A stretch of DNA of 64,000 nucleotides, taken from Methylomonas koyamae (GTDB lineage Bacteria > Pseudomonadota > Gammaproteobacteria > Methylococcales > Methylomonadaceae). The stretch covers positions 2,728,001-2,792,000 of the forward strand of contig NZ_AP019777.1 in NCBI RefSeq assembly GCF_019669905.1, in the 5' to 3' direction. Made by a program: the position numbers and the translations under genes. The notes beneath the pieces were generated by a model. That model ran no database searches. It saw only the letters and a list, made by a program, of their open reading frames with translations, and was not told where the DNA came from. Below are positions 27,735-36,650 of this stretch, piece by piece (position 1 is the stretch's first letter; every line of letters begins with the position of its first letter).

Positions 27735-29089
27735 CAGGCTGGTGAAAAACTCCCAAAGCTGCAGTCATCAAGGCGCATAGCCTCAGCAAACAAGTAAAAT
27801 AGCGCATCTAAATTGGAGAAGCCCCCCATGCGCGGACACGATGCCATTCAAAATAGCTGGTTCAGCTACGTTAGCCTGGAAGACCGTATTCCCAAACAGC
27901 ATCCGTTGCGTCGTTTACGGCTACTCGTCGATGGCGTATTGGCCTCTATGGATGCGGTCTTTGCCGAATGCTACTCCCATACTGGCCGCCCGTCGATTGC
28001 GCCCGAAAAACTGCTGCGCGCCTTGCTATTGCAAGTGCTGTACACCGTTCGTAGCGAACGCCAGTTGATGGAACAGCTGGACTACAACCTGCTGTTTCGC
28101 TGGTTTGTCGGTTTGGGTATCGACGATGCTGTCTGGGAACGCAGCGTGTTCAGCGCCAACCGCGAGCGCCTGCTGTCCGAAGCACTGAGTCGCGAGTTTT
28201 TTGAGCGGGTCTTGGCCATTGCCGAATGGCAAAACCTGGTGTCCGACGAACACTTCAGTGTCGACGGCAGCCTGATCGAAGCCTGGGCCTCGCACAAAAG
28301 CTTCGTGAAGAAAGACGGCAGCGGTCCTGATAAACCCGCCGGCCGCAATCCCGAGGTCGACTTCAGCGGCGAAAAGCGCAGCAATGCCACGCATCAGAGC
28401 ACGACAGACCCCGAAGCGCGGCTTTACAAGAAAGGCGAATACACCGAGGCCAAACTGCGTTACATCACCCATGCCCTATCCGAGAATCGTAACGGCCTGA
28501 TTGTCGATGTCGAAACCACCCAAGCCACCGGCACCGCTGAAATCGAAGCCGCGCAAACAATGATCAAACGCCGTGTTCCCAAAGGCGGCAGCGTCGGTGC
28601 CGACAAAGGCTATGACCAACCGGCGTTCGTCAACAAACTCAAGACGCAAGACATCAAAGCCCATGTTGCTCGCAAAAAGACCGGCAGTGCCGTCGATGGC
28701 CGCACCGCGCGCGGCAAAGCGTACGCTCAAAGCCTCAAGCGCCGCAAAATCGTCGAAGAAGCCTTCGGCTGGATCAAGACCGTCGGGGGCCTGCGTAAAA
28801 CCCGCCACATCGGCTTAGCCAAAGTCGCAGGTCAGGCCTTGTTTTGCTTTGCCGCCTACAACCTGACGCGCTTGCTCAACCTATTGGTGTTCACGCCGAA
28901 ACCGGCGTGGAGTGCGCCCACCTAGGGCGAAGTGCGCCTGAAAACCGTCCACAGACGGCTTCAGGCGAATAAAAAGCCCTTGAAACAGGGGCAAAACGGT
29001 TGAAACTCGATGTCATGACCGATTTCAACACGAAAAAATCACGGAAACCGTGGGTAAGGGGAAATATCAGTGGGTTTTTCACCAGCCTG
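27735..29089 (+). mobile_element. IS5-family insertion sequence, copy 1
   Basis: 1,355 bp bounded by 16-bp inverted repeats CAGGCTGGTGAAAAAC (27735-27750) and its complement (29074-29089). A CTAA target duplication is present on both sides (27731-27734 and 29090-29093), as IS5-group elements make. It carries one transposase gene and lies inside parB. A second copy, in opposite orientation, is at 55000-56354. Confidence 0.93.
27828..28925 (+). CDS. IS5-family transposase (copy 1)
   Basis: 365 residues from the ATG at 27828, with GGAGAA before it. The N-terminal DUF772-type helical domain (HTGRPSIAPEKLLRALLLQVLYTVRSERQLMEQLDYNLLFRWFVG) precedes a DDE catalytic domain: SVDGSLIEAW for the first aspartate, GADKGYDQP for the second, and VEEAFGWIKTVGGLRKTRH for the glutamate. 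Intact and presumably active. The translation equals that of the copy at 55164-56261. Confidence 0.93.
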   Translation: MRGHDAIQNSWFSYVSLEDRIPKQHPLRRLRLLVDGVLASMDAVFAECYSHTGRPSIAPEKLLRALLLQVLYTVRSERQLMEQLDYNLLFRWFVGLGIDDAVWERSVFSANRERLLSEALSREFFERVLAIAEWQNLVSDEHFSVDGSLIEAWASHKSFVKKDGSGPDKPAGRNPEVDFSGEKRSNATHQSTTDPEARLYKKGEYTEAKLRYITHALSENRNGLIVDVETTQATGTAEIEAAQTMIKRRVPKGGSVGADKGYDQPAFVNKLKTQDIKAHVARKKTGSAVDGRTARGKAYAQSLKRRKIVEEAFGWIKTVGGLRKTRHIGLAKVAGQALFCFAAYNLTRLLNLLVFTPKPAWSAPT

Positions 29090-29482
29090 CTAAGCTACTG
29101 TCACGCTTTGCTGCCGACCAGATAAAAAAGTTGTTAGCTCATTATACAAATTCCGATACCGTTCGCTCACCATTAGAGACTGCGTGGAATTTACTGAAAG
29201 ATGGAAAGCTTCAACAAACCAAAATCACTGCTTACGTTAAAAACAAACTCAAGGAAGTCTGTGGGGTAAATCAAGCTTCCACTGAAAATGCTCTATTGAA
29301 TGAAAATGGTAGTGAGATTGGCAGGGTAAGCCAGAACGAAAAATACTGGACGGTTCAGCTGAGTGCGGACGGGATTGATGAAGGTAAGCAGGAACAAATT
29401 CTAAACTTCATCCGGAGACTGCTCAATGAGCGATCTCCAAGTGTCACAAGTTGCGACACCGGTTAAAACATTAACTCGGATG

Positions 29483-30811
29483 GAGGGTGTCCTGAATTTT
29501 GTGTAAACGGGATTTAATTATCGATTGGGCATCCTGTCTTCAAACTGAATGCTAAACCGATTCAAAGCCGCTTTCCAGTCATGCAACGGCATGGTCCATT
29601 TTTGACTGATATTCATCAGGGCCAAATAGAACAATTTCGACAAGGCTTCATCACTGGGAAATGAGCCGCGATTCTTGGTGATTTTCCGCAAACTCATGTT
29701 CACCGACTCGATCGCATTCGTAGTGTAAATGATGCGGCGTATCTCGGGCGGATAGTCGAAGAAGGGAATGATTCTATCCCAATTACGTCGCCAAATTTGA
29801 GCAATGGGCGGGTAGGCCTCGTTCCACTGCGTCTCGAACTCAGCCAGCCTTTGCTCTGCTTCAACGACGCTGGCGGATTGGTATATTCGTTTGAGATCGC
29901 CGGCGATCTGTTTACGCATTTTCCAACTGACATAGTTCAGGCTGTTGCGGACTAGGTGGACGATACACAGTTGGACGGCGGCGTGTGGATAGACGGTTTC
30001 AATCGCTTCCGGGAAGCCTTTCAAACCGTCGACACAGGCAATGAAGATGTCTTGCACGCCGCGATTCTTGAGGTCTGTCACGACCTGTAACCAAAACTTG
30101 GCGCCTTCGGTTTGGGCGATCCACAAGCCCAGCACTTCCTTCTCTCCTTGCAGGTTAATCCCTATGGCCAGATAAACGGCCTTGACACGAACGGCACCGG
30201 TATCGCGCACTTTGACGTGGATACAATCGAGATAAACGATGGGGTAAACCGGATCAAGCGGCCGCAATTGCCAGGCTTTGACTTCCTCAATCACGGCGTC
30301 CGTCACCGAGGAGATCAAGGTGGGTGAAACTTCAGTGCCATACAGTTCTTCCAGATGGCTCTGGATTTCCCTGACGGTCAGACCTCGGGCATAGAGTGAA
30401 ATGATCTTGTCATCAAAGCCCGTCCAGCGGGATTGGTGTTTGCCAATGATTTGCGGCTCGAACTGACCATGACGATCACGGGGAATCTCAATCGGCAATG
30501 CGCCAAAATCGCCTTTGAGGGTTTTACGGCTCTTGCCATTGCGGGTGTTGCCGGTGGCGTTGCAGACTGACTCATGCTTGGCATGGCCTAAATGTTCAGT
30601 CATTTCGGCTTCTAAGGCTCGCTCGACCAAGGCCTTGGTGAGTTGTTTTAGCAGGCCATTTTCGCCCAGCAGGTCTTCAGGTTTTTGATAGCCCGACAAT
30701 AAGGTATCAATTAGGTCGGTTGGGATGGCTTTTGGTAAGGTCATAGTTACTCCTCAAAGTAAGGGCAGTTTCCTGCCTAATGGCCGTTTACACAAAAATT
30801 CTTACACCCTC
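29483..30811 (-). mobile_element. IS256-family insertion sequence, intact
   Basis: 1,329 bp starting GAGGGTGT and ending ACACCCTC, with about 25-bp imperfect inverted repeats that continue to GTGTAAACG. An 8-bp duplication CTCGGATG flanks it (29475-29482 and 30812-30819), as expected for IS256. It sits 16 bases after the parB stop codon. A decayed relative lies at 54927-56524. Confidence 0.92.
29518..30744 (-). CDS. IS256-family (mutator-type) transposase
   Basis: 408 residues, full length for the family. Catalytic aspartates are in IVYLDCIHVKVRD and FIACVDGLKGFPEAIETVYP, and the glutamate is in TTNAIESVNMSLRKITKNRGSFP. The N-terminal part LVERALEAEMTEHLGHAKHE is the usual DNA-binding start. 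A long stretch without frame damage implies a functional enzyme. Confidence 0.95.
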   Translation of the reverse strand: MTLPKAIPTDLIDTLLSGYQKPEDLLGENGLLKQLTKALVERALEAEMTEHLGHAKHESVCNATGNTRNGKSRKTLKGDFGALPIEIPRDRHGQFEPQIIGKHQSRWTGFDDKIISLYARGLTVREIQSHLEELYGTEVSPTLISSVTDAVIEEVKAWQLRPLDPVYPIVYLDCIHVKVRDTGAVRVKAVYLAIGINLQGEKEVLGLWIAQTEGAKFWLQVVTDLKNRGVQDIFIACVDGLKGFPEAIETVYPHAAVQLCIVHLVRNSLNYVSWKMRKQIAGDLKRIYQSASVVEAEQRLAEFETQWNEAYPPIAQIWRRNWDRIIPFFDYPPEIRRIIYTTNAIESVNMSLRKITKNRGSFPSDEALSKLFYLALMNISQKWTMPLHDWKAALNRFSIQFEDRMPNR

Positions 30812-30819
30812 CTCGGATG

Positions 30820-31411
30820 ATGATTTGTATTTTTCAGTCACAATTCTTCGAGAACTCCGAACGGATAGGTCGGTGATTAGCCCACCGACCTATCAGATAG
30901 ACGATTGAGGTTGATTATCGCCCTTCGTCACAGAATCAATGTGGTGCCCGATCAGATTAGTCGCCCTGTTTGGAATGTATTCTCATCGCCTCTTGCTCGA
31001 CAAGTTGAAATTATGAATTGAAGTGAAATTATATTCTAGTTATGCATATAGTATGGACTTGCACTAACTGTATATAAAAAATGGATTTTAGTTTTACTAG
31101 CAATCAAGCATTCATCACGAATCCTTATTCAGGATCGCTAGGAATATTTGATCAGGCGATAGTTTTGGTTTTTATGTTATTAAATATATAGCACTCTCCT
31201 AGCCATTATTTAAACAACATCAATCCTCAATCTTTACACCGTGAAAAGATCAGCCCTTTTAATAATTAATATATAGAAACGAGAGAACGATCAGTCTCTC
31301 ATAATATTATTAGTTTTTAGAAAGATGGATTGCACCAAACAATCCATCAAAAATAATTATCCAGGCCGTGCAGGTTCATAACGAAATACACTCAACATTC
31401 GAGGTTTTATT
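30820..31411. other. AT-rich region before the Rep-like gene; possible replication origin
   Basis: 592 bases without a gene, strongly AT-rich. At 31281-31300 there is a 6-bp hairpin (GAGAGA/TCTCTC) followed at once by ATAATATTATTAG (31301-31313), which resembles the TAATATT core of rolling-circle nick sites. It is about 100 bases upstream of a protein with an HUH-like motif. A double-strand origin is possible but unproven. Confidence 0.35.
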
Positions 31412-32425
31412 ATGACCACTTTAAGCAATCAATTACACCATATCGGACAACTGACACGAGCTATCATCAATCATCCTAATGATCCTCTCTACACCGTTAT
31501 CGATCAAGGTAACAGTATGTTTCAGGTAACGCCAACAGAGTTAGCGATCACGATAGAGAACACGGTCTTACATTCACTATATGAAATCCTGGAAGGGTTT
31601 CCGATCCATGACTTCCATCCCTTTATCAGTGTATTCGTCAGAAATGCTTTGGACTGTAATCTTAGACCTTCGATTGAACATCATCGAGCATTGAAAAAAA
31701 CCGATGACCTGTATCAAATCGGTGGCGACTATGATGTGATGCTAGACATAATCATTAGGATGAGGACTTTCGTCAAACAGATCCTTGAGGTTACCGGAGG
31801 CTTCGAATTTAAAGACTTAATCTACAACGCTCATCGTACAGCGAACAAAAATCATGAAGGAATGGTGCGTTACATCGATTCATTATTCGAGCGCTACTCT
31901 CGTTTGGCAGTGATTCGGCTGGATTTGTACGAGGATGGCTTCATCATGAGTCAAAGAGATATAGAAAAGAAATACTGGCAAGCGAAATACGATCTTAAGC
32001 ATCTATTAAACAACGCCAAGATGAACAGCTTGTTTGACCATATGGTGGGCTATATTTGGACCTTAGAATACGGGCCAGAACGAGGATACCATTACCACTT
32101 GGTCCTGTTCTTTGATGGTTCTCAGGTTAGAGACGATGTCTATCGGGCTTGGGAGATAGGTGAATACTGGAAATTGGTCATTACTAACGGGCGTGGTTCC
32201 TACTGGAACTGCAATGCTGAAAAGTCAAAATACCCTCATCTTGGTATTGGTATGATCCATCACAGAGATGTTGAAAAGATCAACAATCTGAAACAAGCGG
32301 CTGCTTATTTGATTAAAGTCGATCACTTCGTCCGTATGCTGACACCAGATGGTGGTCGAACCTTTGGACGTGGGATCTTACTACCTCCTAGAACCGGTAA
32401 TGTCGGTAGACCAAGAGCAGCATAG
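31412..32425 (+). CDS. Inovirus Gp2 / YagK-YfjJ-type protein, Rep-like
   Basis: 337 residues matching the inovirus Gp2 family (PF11726-type). The C-terminal half shows YIWTLEYGPERGYHYHLVLFFDG, where HYH looks like the HUH metal-binding motif of rolling-circle endonucleases, and later LKQAAAYLIKVDHFVR, with Y-x-x-K in the place of the nicking tyrosine. An aspartate-rich loop (IRLDLYEDG) precedes it. Expected role: nicking initiator for a filamentous phage or small plasmid. AT-rich like its upstream region. No phage coat or Zot gene was recognised nearby. Confidence 0.75.
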   Translation: MTTLSNQLHHIGQLTRAIINHPNDPLYTVIDQGNSMFQVTPTELAITIENTVLHSLYEILEGFPIHDFHPFISVFVRNALDCNLRPSIEHHRALKKTDDLYQIGGDYDVMLDIIIRMRTFVKQILEVTGGFEFKDLIYNAHRTANKNHEGMVRYIDSLFERYSRLAVIRLDLYEDGFIMSQRDIEKKYWQAKYDLKHLLNNAKMNSLFDHMVGYIWTLEYGPERGYHYHLVLFFDGSQVRDDVYRAWEIGEYWKLVITNGRGSYWNCNAEKSKYPHLGIGMIHHRDVEKINNLKQAAAYLIKVDHFVRMLTPDGGRTFGRGILLPPRTGNVGRPRAA

Positions 32426-32573
32426 TTCTTTACGTTAGATTGATTTGCCGCTGGCTCCGTATATCTTATGGAAGTCAGCGGTTTGTCGGATTTACTAGGG
32501 AATTAGATTGGCTAGACATCACGTAACTCTGAACTTAAGATCAGCCGATTTATGAATTTCAGAGGCATTGAGT

Positions 32574-32723
32574 ATGGATGGTTGTTATCGCAGTACTCCG
32601 AAGTTTGTCGGCGCGTTTATTGATGCGCTGTATCAAAATCCCACAACACTTATGCTGCTTGTCGTAGGGATTTCCGCGCTTGCTGGTTTCTGGTGGTTCA
32701 AAACCAACAAAAACACTGAATAA
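32574..32723 (+). CDS. Small single-span membrane protein (49 residues)
   Basis: Short frame with AGAGG eight bases before its ATG. One strong membrane segment (PTTLMLLVVGISALAGFWWF) near residues 28-47 ends in a charged tail KTNKNTE. It follows the Gp2/Rep-like gene by about 150 bases, where filamentous phages carry small coat or accessory proteins. It is supported only by the ribosome-binding site, composition and position. An opposite frame here is longer but lacks protein-like character. Confidence 0.4.
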   Translation: MDGCYRSTPKFVGAFIDALYQNPTTLMLLVVGISALAGFWWFKTNKNTE

Positions 32724-32921
32724 ACGCTGTAAATGATGTGCAGAGGGTTGCAGTTGATAGGTGGAGATGGCCTTTTTTCGATTCCGGTGCGCCTGTTTTG
32801 TGCTGTTAAACACCCGCATCCCATGGAACAGGCTGCCATCGGGTTCTATAAATGACGTTTTTGAGTTCGATTTGCCATGACTTTCCCGGCATATCTTTAC
32901 ACGTGACATGAGTTATGAATC

Positions 32922-33347
32922 ATGAAACAGACGATTAGTTTCATCACTTTAGGAGTTGCCGATCTGGAACGCAGCCGGCGCTTTTATCGTGCGCTGGGCT
33001 GGACTGAATCGTCGAGTAGCCAAGCGGAAGTCGCTTTTTTCCAAGTTGGCTGTATTGCTTTTGCCTTATTTGGCCGCGAATCCTTGGCCGAGGATGCCAA
33101 TGTTTCGTCTGAAGGATCGGGATTTGCGGGCTTTACGATCGCGCATAACGTCGCTTCCGAAAGCGACGTGGAATCGACCTTGTCAGAAGCCGTTGCCGCG
33201 GGCGGACGCTTGCTGAGACCTGGAGAAAAAGCCCCGTGGGGTGGTTTCAGAGGGTATTTTGCCGATCCCGATGGCTTTGTTTGGGAAGTGTGTTACAACC
33301 CATTATTTCCGTTAGATGCTCATAGATTCGTGCAATTGCCGACCTAG
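32922..33347 (+). CDS. VOC-family (glyoxalase/bleomycin-resistance-like) protein
   Basis: 141 residues. Typical VOC start ISFITLGVADLERSRRFYRALGW, a middle strand VAFFQVGCIAFALFG and the C-terminal PWGGFRGYFADPDGFVWEVCYNP with the metal-ligand glutamate in WEV. It has two beta-alpha-beta-beta-beta units, one monomer of the dimeric fold. Substrate unknown; relatives include glyoxalase I, dioxygenases and antibiotic-binding proteins. GC-rich compared with the Rep-like gene before it, so its origin is probably separate. Confidence 0.88.
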   Translation: MKQTISFITLGVADLERSRRFYRALGWTESSSSQAEVAFFQVGCIAFALFGRESLAEDANVSSEGSGFAGFTIAHNVASESDVESTLSEAVAAGGRLLRPGEKAPWGGFRGYFADPDGFVWEVCYNPLFPLDAHRFVQLPT

Positions 33348-33459
33348 TGGACGATGGACACGCGGTTGGCGCATTGCGCGGCTTCATGATCATCGTCACG
33401 GAATTGCCCTGGCGTATTCGTTAGTCTGACCCCACATGAAAAAAACGGGGGTTTGTGTC

Positions 33460-33756
33460 ATGTCTACTGCGGCTATCGATACTCATGTGTTAAACAGCCT
33501 ATTCGACAACCAACAACGGCTGGAGGATGTGTTTAACTCAATTTTCGACGACGACAGCTACTTTATCGGTAGCGATTACTCGACGGCGGCAGGGACACCT
33601 AGCTCAGCAGACGCCCCAAGCCGTTCATGTCCGCCAAAACCCAATCGGGTTAGCGACTCGTGGCAGACATTCAACAAGCGCTACCATCGCTTTTATCTAC
33701 TGCCAGTGGTTTTGGAAATCGCGGCGATTTACTGGATGGTAGCCCACTTTTTTTGA
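33460..33756 (+). CDS. Hypothetical tail-anchored membrane protein
   Basis: 98 residues from the ATG at 33460, chosen because a GGGGG run stands 8 bases before it; an in-frame ATG lies 24 bases upstream. The N-terminal two thirds are soluble and acidic (NSIFDDDSYFIGSDYS), and the C-terminus is one membrane segment, FYLLPVVLEIAAIYWMVAHFF. Not recognised. Confidence 0.55.
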   Translation: MSTAAIDTHVLNSLFDNQQRLEDVFNSIFDDDSYFIGSDYSTAAGTPSSADAPSRSCPPKPNRVSDSWQTFNKRYHRFYLLPVVLEIAAIYWMVAHFF

Positions 33757-33960
33757 GGACGTTGCGCGCGGGTTGATCGATTAGCCTTCGAGAAGACAGT
33801 TCAAAAAATATTTCTCCTGAGCTTTATGCGCCAAGGCCTTGAGTTTTCAAGCTATCGCTATTGGCCAGCAACAACTTGTTGCCCCGTATCGACTTGATAT
33901 TCCAAGAAAAACTGAAAAAATGCGGCCCATCGACAACGTGATGAATTTGAAGGGGGCTCT

Positions 33961-34080
33961 ATGAAAGTTTTACTCGTGGCTTTGACTGTGCTGTTTTCTG
34001 CGACCATTTTACTGGTCGCCGGTTTTCAGCTGATTCGCTTGCTCGTCAGCGAAATGGCCAGGTTTGTCTTGGAAGCGTGA
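33961..34080 (+). CDS. Tiny membrane protein (39 residues)
   Basis: Begins at an ATG preceded by GAAGGGGG at ideal spacing. Nearly the whole protein is hydrophobic: KVLLVALTVLFSATILLVAG, then FQLIRLLVSEMARF, ending VLEA. Good ribosome-binding site and composition support translation. Function unknown. The 350 bases that follow (34081-34431) hold no supportable gene, only a 10-bp-arm hairpin at 34194-34216. Confidence 0.5.
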   Translation: MKVLLVALTVLFSATILLVAGFQLIRLLVSEMARFVLEA

Positions 34081-34431
34081 CGTAATCCGGAACTGCCTGC
34101 TGCGCATTGAGTTCAAATAGAACGCTCATTCACTTCGAATGAATACACTGGTTCGTGCGGGCAAGCCAACGACCTAAGCCAGTTCACCGAGACGATTGAC
34201 CAATTTTTGGTCAATCTGAATCAAGTCGTTGTCCCGCAACAAAAAGCACCGCTTAGTCAAGGCTTCGTCACAGTCTTATCCACAGAAACTGTGCATAAAG
34301 TTCAATACGAGCGCAGCCGACTAGTCCATCGCGTCATTTGGAGTCTAGCCTCTTGTGTTTGACTGTCATGGCTTGCATTGAATCGCTAAGCGGCTGATGT
34401 TCTGATAAGCCGTTTTACGCTTTGAATCATC

Positions 34432-34720
34432 ATGCAAGAACTCACGGATAAACCGCTCTTCGCAGCCCTGCAATACGCTAGAAGCCAAGATGAACAGGCC
34501 GGCCGTACAATCTTGGAACGTTTCCAAACCCGGCAACCGGTGTTTGCACCAAGTTCTATTTTTTCAGGTATGCCGGCTGTACCCGACTATGCCCTAAAGC
34601 ATGGATGGTGCGAATGTCGGTGCCGCGTTGCAGCAAATTGCCAACGCATTCGGCATCCATTATTCTACTGTTAGCCGACTTATCAACGCCAAGCACAAAT
34701 TGCAACATTGCAAGACCTGA
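34432..34720 (+). pseudogene. Gene remnants: unknown N-terminal piece and a transposase-like tail
   Basis: From 34432 a frame begins MQELTDKPLFAALQYARSQD and reads sensibly for about 40 codons before losing protein character. From 34601 another frame gives a helix-turn-helix end, LQQIANAFGIHYSTVSRLIN, finishing QHCKT, like the C-terminal tail of REP-associated (Y1) transposases. Both look truncated, and the join is probably a deletion point. An alternative is that the second piece is the true end of a small regulator. Confidence 0.5.
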
Positions 34721-34751
34721 CCCTATGCCTCTCAAAGACAGGAGTAGATCC

Positions 34752-35285
34752 ATGAGCAACCCACTAGATGATTTCAACCGGCGAATGACTTATGGCGACT
34801 CACTTGGCCCCGCAAAAAATGCTGCAGAGTCGGCAGCCCAATCGTTTATTGATATTCAAAAGCGTAACAGTTTTTCGGTCGGAGGAGGCAGCATTGACTT
34901 CGGCGCAAAGATCTCAACTGTCATTCTTGTTACAGGGATAGCCCTGTTCTACTTCGGAGTTTATTTAGTCGAAAACTTCCAGGAAGGACCCGCTATGATG
35001 GGAATCATTGCCTCCCTAATAGGTGGATTCGTGATACTGATTGGAGGGGGTGGTCTCGCTGTCGCGGGGATCAAAAATATTGGCAATGTCGCGAGCCTTC
35101 TGGGAACGAAGAACTTGCTGTTCGCGGCGGCGGCCGGATTCATAGCATATTGGATTTCCCCGGCAATCTGGTCACTATTTTGGATGATAGGATTACCAAT
35201 GGTACCGGTTTGGCTAATCGCACTTATCGCCTATTGCTTACTGTTCATGATTATTCGGAGATTTTTCAGGTTTTTACAGATCTAG
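34752..35285 (+). CDS. Hypothetical membrane protein
   Basis: 177 residues, GGAG 11 bases before the ATG. A soluble N-terminal 50 residues (NPLDDFNRRMTYGDSLG) is followed by about four membrane segments (roughly 54-74, 80-108, 117-136, 139-170) rich in glycine and isoleucine. Not recognised. It stands alone, and a candidate integron recombination site follows its stop codon, so it may be the payload of a cassette. Confidence 0.7.
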   Translation: MSNPLDDFNRRMTYGDSLGPAKNAAESAAQSFIDIQKRNSFSVGGGSIDFGAKISTVILVTGIALFYFGVYLVENFQEGPAMMGIIASLIGGFVILIGGGGLAVAGIKNIGNVASLLGTKNLLFAAAAGFIAYWISPAIWSLFWMIGLPMVPVWLIALIAYCLLFMIIRRFFRFLQI

Positions 35286-35422
35286 CTCAACGCAAATAAC
35301 GTAAACATACCAGCCTAAGACTGTGTGGCGAATATGTCTAAAACCAACGGCCCAAACCATCATTCCAGCGAGCATCAAAAGCCGCGCCTAAATTTCAACG
35401 TCAGGCCGCCTGCATGTTAGAT
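35285..35422 (+). other. Candidate attC-like recombination site (weak)
   Basis: GCTCAAC at 35285-35291 fits RYYYAAC and GTTAGAT at 35416-35422 fits GTTRRRY, the outer core sites of an integron attC. The inner stem does not pair convincingly, so only the right-hand core is favoured. It would separate the membrane-protein cassette from the next one. Confidence 0.3.
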
Positions 35423-35451
35423 GGAGCAAGCGTATCAAGAAAAGTAATGCC

Positions 35452-35925
35452 ATGAATCACAGTAAATACCTAGCAAATGTATTGTCGATAGCCCTTCTCT
35501 CGGTCTCCGCTTCTTCGGCAACGCATGCCGCCGACCCGCAACTTCCCCCCGAGGTTTACGGTAGGTATACGTCTGGTGGCGATTGCACCAAGCAGCCCCG
35601 CATCATCGTAGACAAGGCGGGAGTCCACCTCGATACAGCTGCTGGGCAGCGCACCTCGCTGCCGATTGCGGTAAGCTTCACAGCCATCGGCGGCATAAAC
35701 TATGACGGCATCCAGATATGGGCGTGGGTCAAGCATGGTGGCAAGGACCGTTATGGCGATGACAATGCCCCAGTCATCCTGACGTTCAATGCTGGGGAGA
35801 AGCTCGGCGCTCTGAGCGCCGAACGTAGCGCGCCGGGCACTGAGCGCCCTGTAGCACTCGATGGTCCACTCACCAGTATCGTCCAGGCAGCCAGTTTCCA
35901 TCTGTGCAGTGCGGACGGAAGGTAG
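35452..35925 (+). CDS. Exported hypothetical protein
   Basis: 157 residues with a clear signal peptide (YLANVLSIALLSVSASSATHAADP, cleavage after THA). The mature domain is small, with two cysteines (GGDCTKQP and FHLCSAD) near its two ends that could form a disulfide, and mainly beta strands. Not recognised. It lies in a candidate integron cassette running from the GTTAGAT at 35416 to the attC at 36071-36147. Confidence 0.65.
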   Translation: MNHSKYLANVLSIALLSVSASSATHAADPQLPPEVYGRYTSGGDCTKQPRIIVDKAGVHLDTAAGQRTSLPIAVSFTAIGGINYDGIQIWAWVKHGGKDRYGDDNAPVILTFNAGEKLGALSAERSAPGTERPVALDGPLTSIVQAASFHLCSADGR

Positions 35926-36070
35926 GTACCCTCGCAGTGGCAGATGGGCTGCAACTCTATCTCCCTTGGATGGATCAGAGGTGCTTCATGCGAAACGTAA
36001 TTTCCCCACTATCGAGCTGACGAAACTTGCTGCCTTCGACGACATTTCCCGGCTTCTTGCTGCCAATGTG

Positions 36071-36147
36071 GTCTAACCTTACGCTCAAGTTCGCTCCCTC
36101 CTGTCGCTGGGACGCGCCTACGGTGTCCCCTTAGCTCTACGTTAGAC
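36071..36147 (+). other. Integron attC recombination site 1
   Basis: 77 bp with perfectly complementary outer core sites GTCTAAC (36071-36077) and GTTAGAC (36141-36147). Inside, GCTCAAG pairs with CTTAGC leaving one unpaired base, as attC L boxes do, and GGGAC/GTCCC makes an apical stem. It forms the junction at the 5' side of the GNAT cassette. Confidence 0.7.
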
Positions 36148-36161
36148 ATCAGGAACGAACG

Positions 36162-36632
36162 GTGCAGATTCGACGATTCAAGCCAGGCGAAGAGGCCGCC
36201 CTCTTCGAGGTCCACTACTCAGCGATCCATCAGGTGGCCTCGCACGACTACTCTCTAGAGCAAATCGAGGCTTGGGCACCACCGGATTTGGATCCGGCAC
36301 TTTGGGAGCGCCGCATAAGGGACATAAACCCGTATGTGGTGGAGTTGGACGGATGTGTGGTTGCCTATGCCGACCTACAGGCGAATGGATACATTGACCA
36401 CTTCTTCGTGTCAGGCGCACACCCAGGCCGGGGACTGGGGTCCATGCTCATGACGCACATTCTTAAGGAGGCCCAATCGCTCGACCTTTTGGAGCTCACT
36501 TCCGATGTGAGTCGCACGGCCCAAGGGTTCTACGAGAGGTTTGGATTTCGGGTCGTCGAGCAACGCACGCCTGTACGCCGCGGGGTAGCGATTCCGAACG
36601 CCCTGATGCGGTTGGAGCTGAAAAGTGGTTGA
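36162..36632 (+). CDS. GNAT-family N-acetyltransferase in an integron cassette
   Basis: 156 residues starting with GTG 15 bases after the cassette junction. Acetyl-CoA-binding motif A is VSGAHPGRGLGSMLMTHILKEA, followed by GFYERFGFRVVEQR. Cassette acetyltransferases act on antibiotics, amino acids or protein termini; the substrate cannot be told here. The gene nearly fills the interval between two attC sites, as a cassette payload should. No integrase gene is in the window. Confidence 0.85.
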   Translation: MQIRRFKPGEEAALFEVHYSAIHQVASHDYSLEQIEAWAPPDLDPALWERRIRDINPYVVELDGCVVAYADLQANGYIDHFFVSGAHPGRGLGSMLMTHILKEAQSLDLLELTSDVSRTAQGFYERFGFRVVEQRTPVRRGVAIPNALMRLELKSG

Positions 36633-36650
36633 CGGGCAGGCTCTGCTAAG

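Larger units (their letters stand above)
27217..29466 (+). pseudogene. parB: ParB-family partition protein, split by an IS5-type element
   Basis: The N-terminal part (27217-27734) has the ParB/Spo0J core: IPVDLIDPNPHQPRTDF, GMLQPIIVGKFGDRYQIIVGERRWRAH (CTP/nuclease fold, GERRWRA box) and AENIAREDLSDYEIG. The C-terminal part resumes at 29094. Removing the IS and one CTAA repeat joins the frames exactly (DTNP-KLLSRFA) and gives an uninterrupted protein of 296 residues ending at 29466. The interruption follows the helix-turn-helix region, so the left half alone would be a truncated ParB with 14 foreign residues. No parA is visible nearby. Confidence 0.88.

Noticed and set aside
32559..32909. 116-codon minus-strand frame before the VOC gene
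   Set aside because: No family, no ribosome-binding site, and it is antisense to a better small frame with a Shine-Dalgarno sequence.
34081..34363. Open frame of about 80 codons reading QFTETIDQFLVNLNQVV
   Set aside because: It has no start codon and contains a hairpin; it may be a decayed gene but cannot be supported.
35285..35422. A fully confident attC site after the membrane protein gene
   Set aside because: The outer core words are present but the inner arms do not pair; kept only as a low-confidence candidate.
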